64,000 nucleotides of DNA from Acidimicrobiia bacterium UBA5794 (GTDB lineage Bacteria; Actinomycetota; Acidimicrobiia; Spongiisociales; UBA5794), in contig DIDS01000014.1 of the NCBI GenBank assembly GCA_002418265.1, positions 124,001-188,000 on the forward strand, written 5' to 3'. A program made the translations under genes and the position numbers. Below are positions 60,463 to 64,000 of the stretch, in pieces. Within the stretch, counting starts at the first letter, position 1, and every line of letters begins with the position of its first letter. The notes beneath the pieces were generated by a model. It was not told the origin of the DNA and did not search any database. It worked only from the letters and a program-made list of their open reading frames with translations.

Positions 60463-61302
60463 ATGAAGGCCAAGGAAACACGGGAGGTCATCCGGCTGTT
60501 CCCAACCCCCAGTACCCGGGTTTCTCTACATGGGCTGTATCTCGCACACGACCTACGTAGCCAAACCCGCAACGATCAGGTGTTCTGCTTCAGCAACTTC
60601 GTGGTCAGCCTTGATGGGAGAGTATCGGTCTCCGATTCGCCTGATGAACCGCCTTCGGGAGTTCCGCCAAGCCTGACCAGTCCGGAGGACTGGAGGTTGT
60701 TTCAAGAACTTGTCGCCCAGGCAGATGCAGTTCTCGTGAGCGGCAGGTATGTCCACGATGTGGGCACCGGTCGGGCGCAGCCACTCGTCCAACTCGACCG
60801 GCCGGGTATGGCAGATCTCGGAGACTGGCGCCGCGACGCGGGCCTGTCACCGGCACCGAGTGTGGTCGTGGTCTCCTCAAGCCTTGACTTCGAGCCTGAG
60901 GCTGCCCTCCGCCTCGGTTCACGGGTGCTCGTTGTCACCGATGACGACGCACCGCGCGAGCGGTCGGCTGCCTTGACTGCCAGCGGTATCGCGGTCGTCA
61001 GTGCCGGCACGAGAGGCGTTGAGGGGTCGCGTCTCGCCGATGCGCTCGCCGAATCAGGCCATCACACGATCTTTGCAACGGCAGGCCCGGTGATTCTGCA
61101 TTTGCTGGTCGCAGCAGGGCTTCTGGACCGCCTGTTCATCACCTCGGTCGGCCGTCTGCTTGGGGGACATCACTTTTCGACCTTGTCCGAAGGAGAGCTG
61201 TTTGTCCCACCCGCCGGGTTCCAGCTCGAGGCGTTGTATCTGGATCCGGAAAGCCACAGACCCGAGTCGCAGCTGTTTGCGCTCTACACAACCAACACCT
61301 GA
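60463..61302 (+). CDS. RibD C-terminal-type reductase (pyrimidine reductase-like)
   Basis: 279 residues from ATG 60463. RibD_C fold: FCFSNFVVSLDGRVSV (substrate side), DAVLVSGRYVHDVG, and IFATAGPVILHLLVAAGLLDRLFITSVGRLLGG near the end. Relatives use NADPH to reduce the ribosyl side chain in riboflavin synthesis, or act in F420-linked and drug-reduction roles. It lacks the deaminase half. It follows the glycosidase gene by 19 nt, with no functional link visible. Confidence 0.8.
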   Translation: MKAKETREVIRLFPTPSTRVSLHGLYLAHDLRSQTRNDQVFCFSNFVVSLDGRVSVSDSPDEPPSGVPPSLTSPEDWRLFQELVAQADAVLVSGRYVHDVGTGRAQPLVQLDRPGMADLGDWRRDAGLSPAPSVVVVSSSLDFEPEAALRLGSRVLVVTDDDAPRERSAALTASGIAVVSAGTRGVEGSRLADALAESGHHTIFATAGPVILHLLVAAGLLDRLFITSVGRLLGGHHFSTLSEGELFVPPAGFQLEALYLDPESHRPESQLFALYTTNT

Positions 61303-61458
61303 TCATTTCCACATTGCCGGTGCGCACAGGCCCTCTGTCGTGAGCCCTCTGGTGCGTCCTCCTCGGGCGGTAGCGTGGTTCCGTGCGGTTGGCCATTGAC
61401 ACACCGATCGTTCCGGCGTTGAATTGCAGCAACAGGGCCGACCAAGAGGGGTGTACGA

Positions 61459-62022
61459 ATGAAACGACTCACGGCAATCGCGTTCGCTCTCGTAATGTCG
61501 GCTGCGGCGTGCAGTGGTACAGATGCGAACGACACTCCGACAACCGGTGCACCACCTGACGACGCCACGACATCGACATCGCAAGCTGGCTCTGGTACCA
61601 CCTCAACGGTGGCATCAAGCTCCACCTCCAACGTGTCACTGGATGACCCATGCGCCATTGTCGATAACGAGTCGGTAAGCGCCATGCTCGGCAAGGGGGT
61701 GACCGGCGAGAAGCTGAGTACGGGACTCTGCGCGTATGTACCCACCGATGGAAGTGGGGGCGTTGAGCTGTTGATCGAGGATGTGTCGGCGATTGGATGT
61801 GACGTGGTCTTCAGCGCTGGTGGATTCAACGACGATGAACCTGCAGAAGGCATCGGCACCTATGCAAAGTACAAGGCCGACGGAAGCGGAGGCACACAAC
61901 AGATGGCTGTGTGTTTCGATGAACAGTATTCGCTCGTCGCGGTGCTGTACGCGGACAATTCGGCTCCCAAAGAAACGCTCACCGACATCGCGGACGCGGT
62001 CGGAAGCGGTTTGGGCTACTAG
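61459..62022 (+). CDS. Lipoprotein with Thr/Ser-rich linker, DUF3558-like
   Basis: 187 residues. Signal peptide with lipobox SAAAC (Cys18), a low-complexity Thr/Ser linker to about residue 60, then a small domain starting DDPCAIVDNESVSAMLG with further Cys in GLCAYV, IGCDVV and AVCFDE, as in DUF3558-type actinobacterial lipoproteins. Surface-exposed; function unknown. Confidence 0.72.
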   Translation: MKRLTAIAFALVMSAAACSGTDANDTPTTGAPPDDATTSTSQAGSGTTSTVASSSTSNVSLDDPCAIVDNESVSAMLGKGVTGEKLSTGLCAYVPTDGSGGVELLIEDVSAIGCDVVFSAGGFNDDEPAEGIGTYAKYKADGSGGTQQMAVCFDEQYSLVAVLYADNSAPKETLTDIADAVGSGLGY

Positions 62023-62095
62023 TTCGAAATCGCCTTCTTGGCTCGTGTGACCCACTCAACCTGTCCAAACGTCGCCCATCGTTAGAGTTCTGTCG

Positions 62096-62599
62096 ATGAA
62101 ACAATGGCTGACTGATCATTGGTCAACCGCGGGAGCCGTACTCGTGGCGGGTGTACTCACCGCTGCCTTCGGCAACATTGCGTTCCAGTCGCTCCTCGAC
62201 TGGATCGATCCAAGCAGAATCGATGACGACTTCGCACGTGGTGCTCTCGGATTCGGCGGAGGAGCCGACCCTGGCCAGACGGCACTGAACACCACGGCGA
62301 TCATCACGGTGCTTTTTGGCTCCGTCGTGATCGTCTGTGCGGTTCTCGTCATTGGACTGGCCCTTCGCAAGATTTGGGCTCGCGAGGGTGCATTCTTTGT
62401 CTTCGGACTGCTCGGGTTGGTGTCGGTCGGTGCATCCCTTGCCGGTTTCGCCGCGGATCCACCAGCTCCTTCAGCCTCGGTCGGGATGGCGACCGGGATC
62501 GCCAACTTCGTTGTTGTTGCGCTGCTTCTGATGCCAGCGACGCGGCTCGACTTCGACCCCTTCGCCGGCTACCACCGCGACGCTGTTCGCTCTCAGTGA
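62096..62599 (+). CDS. Four-helix membrane protein, unknown
   Basis: 167 residues with four hydrophobic segments (about 13-30, 62-85, 95-115, 125-145) and a short polar tail. I recognise no family. It follows the lipoprotein gene on the same strand with a 73-nt gap. Confidence 0.6.
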   Translation: MKQWLTDHWSTAGAVLVAGVLTAAFGNIAFQSLLDWIDPSRIDDDFARGALGFGGGADPGQTALNTTAIITVLFGSVVIVCAVLVIGLALRKIWAREGAFFVFGLLGLVSVGASLAGFAADPPAPSASVGMATGIANFVVVALLLMPATRLDFDPFAGYHRDAVRSQ

Positions 62600-62608
62600 T
62601 GGGGCGTA

Positions 62609-62989
62609 TCAGCCCGATGGCTGTGCGAACGCCAGGACGTGACCATCGGGATCAAGGGAGTAGGCAGCCTCGTCACCCCAGTCCCGTGGTGCCAATGCGT
62701 CAAGCTCGGTCGCACCCGAGTCGAGTGCACGACCATGGAATGATCCCGGATCGTCCACGACAAGGTAGAGCTCGCAACGCGGCGTATCGTCCTCCCCACC
62801 ACGTGGAAGTGTGGGGAGCAGGCGCCTAATCGCTTCGAACGGCATGAGACCGAGCGTCGCTCCGCCCGGGAGCAGGAACTGGGTCATCCCCGGTACGTCC
62901 AGGACGGGTTCACAGCCCAGAACGGCACGATAGAACGCCGTCGATCGACTCTGGTCCGCCACATAGAGAACGATCAGTGTGGATTCCAC
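62609..62989 (-). CDS. VOC-family (glyoxalase/bleomycin resistance) protein
   Basis: 126 residues with the VOC two-half pattern: IVLYVADQSRSTAFYRAVLG opening, LELYLVVDDPGSFHGRALDSGATEL-type middle and DPDGHVLAFAQ end. A metal-dependent lyase, dioxygenase or binding protein; the third ligand pattern cannot be settled. Monocistronic. Confidence 0.85.
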   Translation of the reverse strand: MESTLIVLYVADQSRSTAFYRAVLGCEPVLDVPGMTQFLLPGGATLGLMPFEAIRRLLPTLPRGGEDDTPRCELYLVVDDPGSFHGRALDSGATELDALAPRDWGDEAAYSLDPDGHVLAFAQPSG

Positions 62990-63091
62990 GACACCTCACA
63001 CCGCCACATCCCTATCGCCAGGTTCGACCCTGCCGCGGCGTCCCACAGGTTGCATCGGTGAGGACCGCAACACGTCGTCACCGGTGGTGTG

Positions 63092-63421
63092 CTACGCATC
63101 ACAATTCACTGCAACGGCGAGCGCCAAGCAGATCTCACGCATTCGCTGATCGGCAAGCCGACCGAGTCGGTGCGTGAGCCTCGCAAGTGAGACATTCTCG
63201 ACCGAGTCAAGATTGACGGCAGATCGCAATGGGATCGGATCGTCTCCCGGCTCGAGTTGGACCTCACTTGCCAAACCTCTGATGGTGGTCGTGCAGGGGG
63301 CGACGAGTGCACGACCAAGCCGTGGGATGGCAGCATCACGCGACAACACAACGACCGGTCGGCGTGAGACCTCTGGCAATTCGCACCACCACACCTCACC
63401 TCTGTGCGGAACATCCTTCAC
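63092..63421 (-). CDS. mazF: MazF/PemK-type endoribonuclease toxin
   Basis: 109 residues. RGEVWWCELPEVSRRPVVVLSRD is the MazF opening, followed by VAPCTTTIRGLASEVQL and SAVNLDSVENVSLARL. It would cut mRNA when free of antitoxin. Coupled to the upstream antitoxin gene by a 4-nt overlap. Confidence 0.87.
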   Translation of the reverse strand: MKDVPHRGEVWWCELPEVSRRPVVVLSRDAAIPRLGRALVAPCTTTIRGLASEVQLEPGDDPIPLRSAVNLDSVENVSLARLTHRLGRLADQRMREICLALAVAVNCDA

Positions 63422-63657
63422 TCGACACCAGCAGCAGCGTCATGAAAGGAGTCCAGACCACCCCATGCATCGGGGTCAGAGAGGGGCTGATCGTCATAAG
63501 CCGAGTAGCTTGTATCGATCTCAGCACCCCGTTGAGTCGCCAGCAGTGACGCAAGTGCCTCATCGAGGAGCGCGGCGTCGTTGAGTTCGGAGCGTGACCG
63601 TCTCGCTGCGGTGATCAGGGTTTCGTCAACCGTTGTACTAACCCGAATGCGTGGCAT
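63418..63657 (-). CDS. Antitoxin of the MazF-type module
   Basis: 79 residues. The N-terminus IRVSTTVDETLITAARR suggests a ribbon-helix-helix DNA-binding part; the acidic tail (SDPDAWGGLDSF) would wrap the toxin. First gene of the pair, with a palindrome directly upstream for autoregulation. Confidence 0.8.
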   Translation of the reverse strand: MPRIRVSTTVDETLITAARRSRSELNDAALLDEALASLLATQRGAEIDTSYSAYDDQPLSDPDAWGGLDSFHDAAAGVE

Positions 63658-63665
63658 GCCACAAC

Positions 63666-63685
63666 TATGCCATCTTCATGGCATA
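63666..63685. promoter_or_regulatory. Operator palindrome of the MazF-type module
   Basis: TATGCCAT-CTTC-ATGGCATA, perfect 8-bp arms around 4 nt, starting 9 nt upstream of the antitoxin start codon. Typical of toxin-antitoxin autoregulation. Binding inferred. Confidence 0.65.
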
Positions 63686-63735
63686 TCGTCAAGAAGCGTC
63701 TTTCTTCCGCCCTCACGCCCCGGTGAGTGACAACG

Positions 63736-64000
63736 TCATTGTGGTTCGGGTCCATCCTGCCTGGTGTCAAAGATGGGGGGTACCGGTTCCGTGGCGCGCT
63801 CGCTCTGGCGTTGACCGACCAGGAGACCAACGATCATGCTGACGAAGGTGATCAGATACACCTGACCAAGAATGGTTTCGAACATTGAAAGCAGTCGGCC
63901 AAACGCTGAGGTCGTGGTGAGGTCGCCGTAGCCAAGCGTTGCAATGGTCACGAAGCTGTAATACATGAAGCTCGTCGTGGGCTCAGCTGAACCGAAGAAG
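63736..64000 (-). CDS. Potassium channel pore protein (partial, N-terminus off the window)
   Basis: The frame is open to the right edge. It has the K+ selectivity filter TIATLGYGDL followed by a pore-lining helix (LLSMFETILGQVYLITFVSMIVGLLVG) and a short polar tail, as in two-helix ion channels of the Ion_trans_2 type. The missing part would hold the first helix. Forms a K+ pore in the membrane as a tetramer. Confidence 0.85.
   Translation of the reverse strand, partial: FFGSAEPTTSFMYYSFVTIATLGYGDLTTTSAFGRLLSMFETILGQVYLITFVSMIVGLLVGQRQSERATEPVPPIFDTRQDGPEPQ

Overview
The window looks like chromosomal DNA of a high-GC actinobacterium (about 60% GC by eye, many GTG starts, F420-type Ddn/DUF385 protein). 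The CAP protein carrying three S-layer-like repeats of the GCNPP..FCP..VTR type is a style I associate with Acidimicrobiia, so an uncultured Acidimicrobiia-like organism is the best guess. No rRNA or tRNA gene, phage, transposase or CRISPR array was seen.

Layout. 1-2386 (minus): molybdate importer ModABC, cut at the left edge. 2415-7222: small membrane protein, TetR regulator with palindromic operator, heterodimeric ABC exporter. 7246-7812 (minus): MobB. 7941-15659 (plus): a type II DMSO-reductase-family molybdoenzyme operon (alpha, 106-aa protein, beta, TorD-like chaperone, haem-b gamma, membrane protein). 15672-18143: phosphoribosyltransferase, CAP/SLH protein, ZIP transporter.

18360-47881 is the core: a gene cluster for anaerobic aromatic degradation. 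Operon 1 (plus, 18428-23562) holds TetR, ATP-dependent benzoyl-CoA reductase (bcrC, bcrB and two activase-type subunits) and a small Cys protein. Operon 2 (minus, 35761 down to 26194) holds a DUF35/thiolase pair, PrpF-like isomerase, 4-hydroxybenzoyl-CoA reductase hcrCAB, and had, oah, dch. Operon 3 (plus, 36135-47881) holds a LeuA-like synthase, IorA, an IorB-ferredoxin fusion, KorABC, TetR, a class III CoA-transferase, enoyl-CoA hydratase, SDR and LeuCD-like hydro-lyase. Together they would dehydroxylate 4-hydroxybenzoyl-CoA, reduce benzoyl-CoA, hydrate, oxidise and open the ring, and start beta-oxidation of the C7 chain, while two 2-oxoacid:ferredoxin oxidoreductases supply low-potential electrons. 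Nearly all junctions within the operons are 4-nt start/stop overlaps. A small accessory island (23563-26193) sits between the converging ends of operons 1 and 2 and contains three copies of a 53-60 bp hairpin element.

47882-64000 is housekeeping and accessory: a PAS-LuxR regulator, DUF1697, a Ddn-like protein, a radical SAM protein whose in-frame TGA reads as a selenocysteine codon within a C-U-A-E-P tail, PAP2 phosphatase, a kinase/flippase fusion, a cytochrome b/sulfite-oxidase-fold fusion, an MFS exporter, a hemerythrin, a GH5-like lipoprotein, a RibD-like reductase, a VOC protein, a MazEF-like module and a partial K+ channel. Molybdenum is a theme: importer, cofactor gene and three molybdoenzymes.
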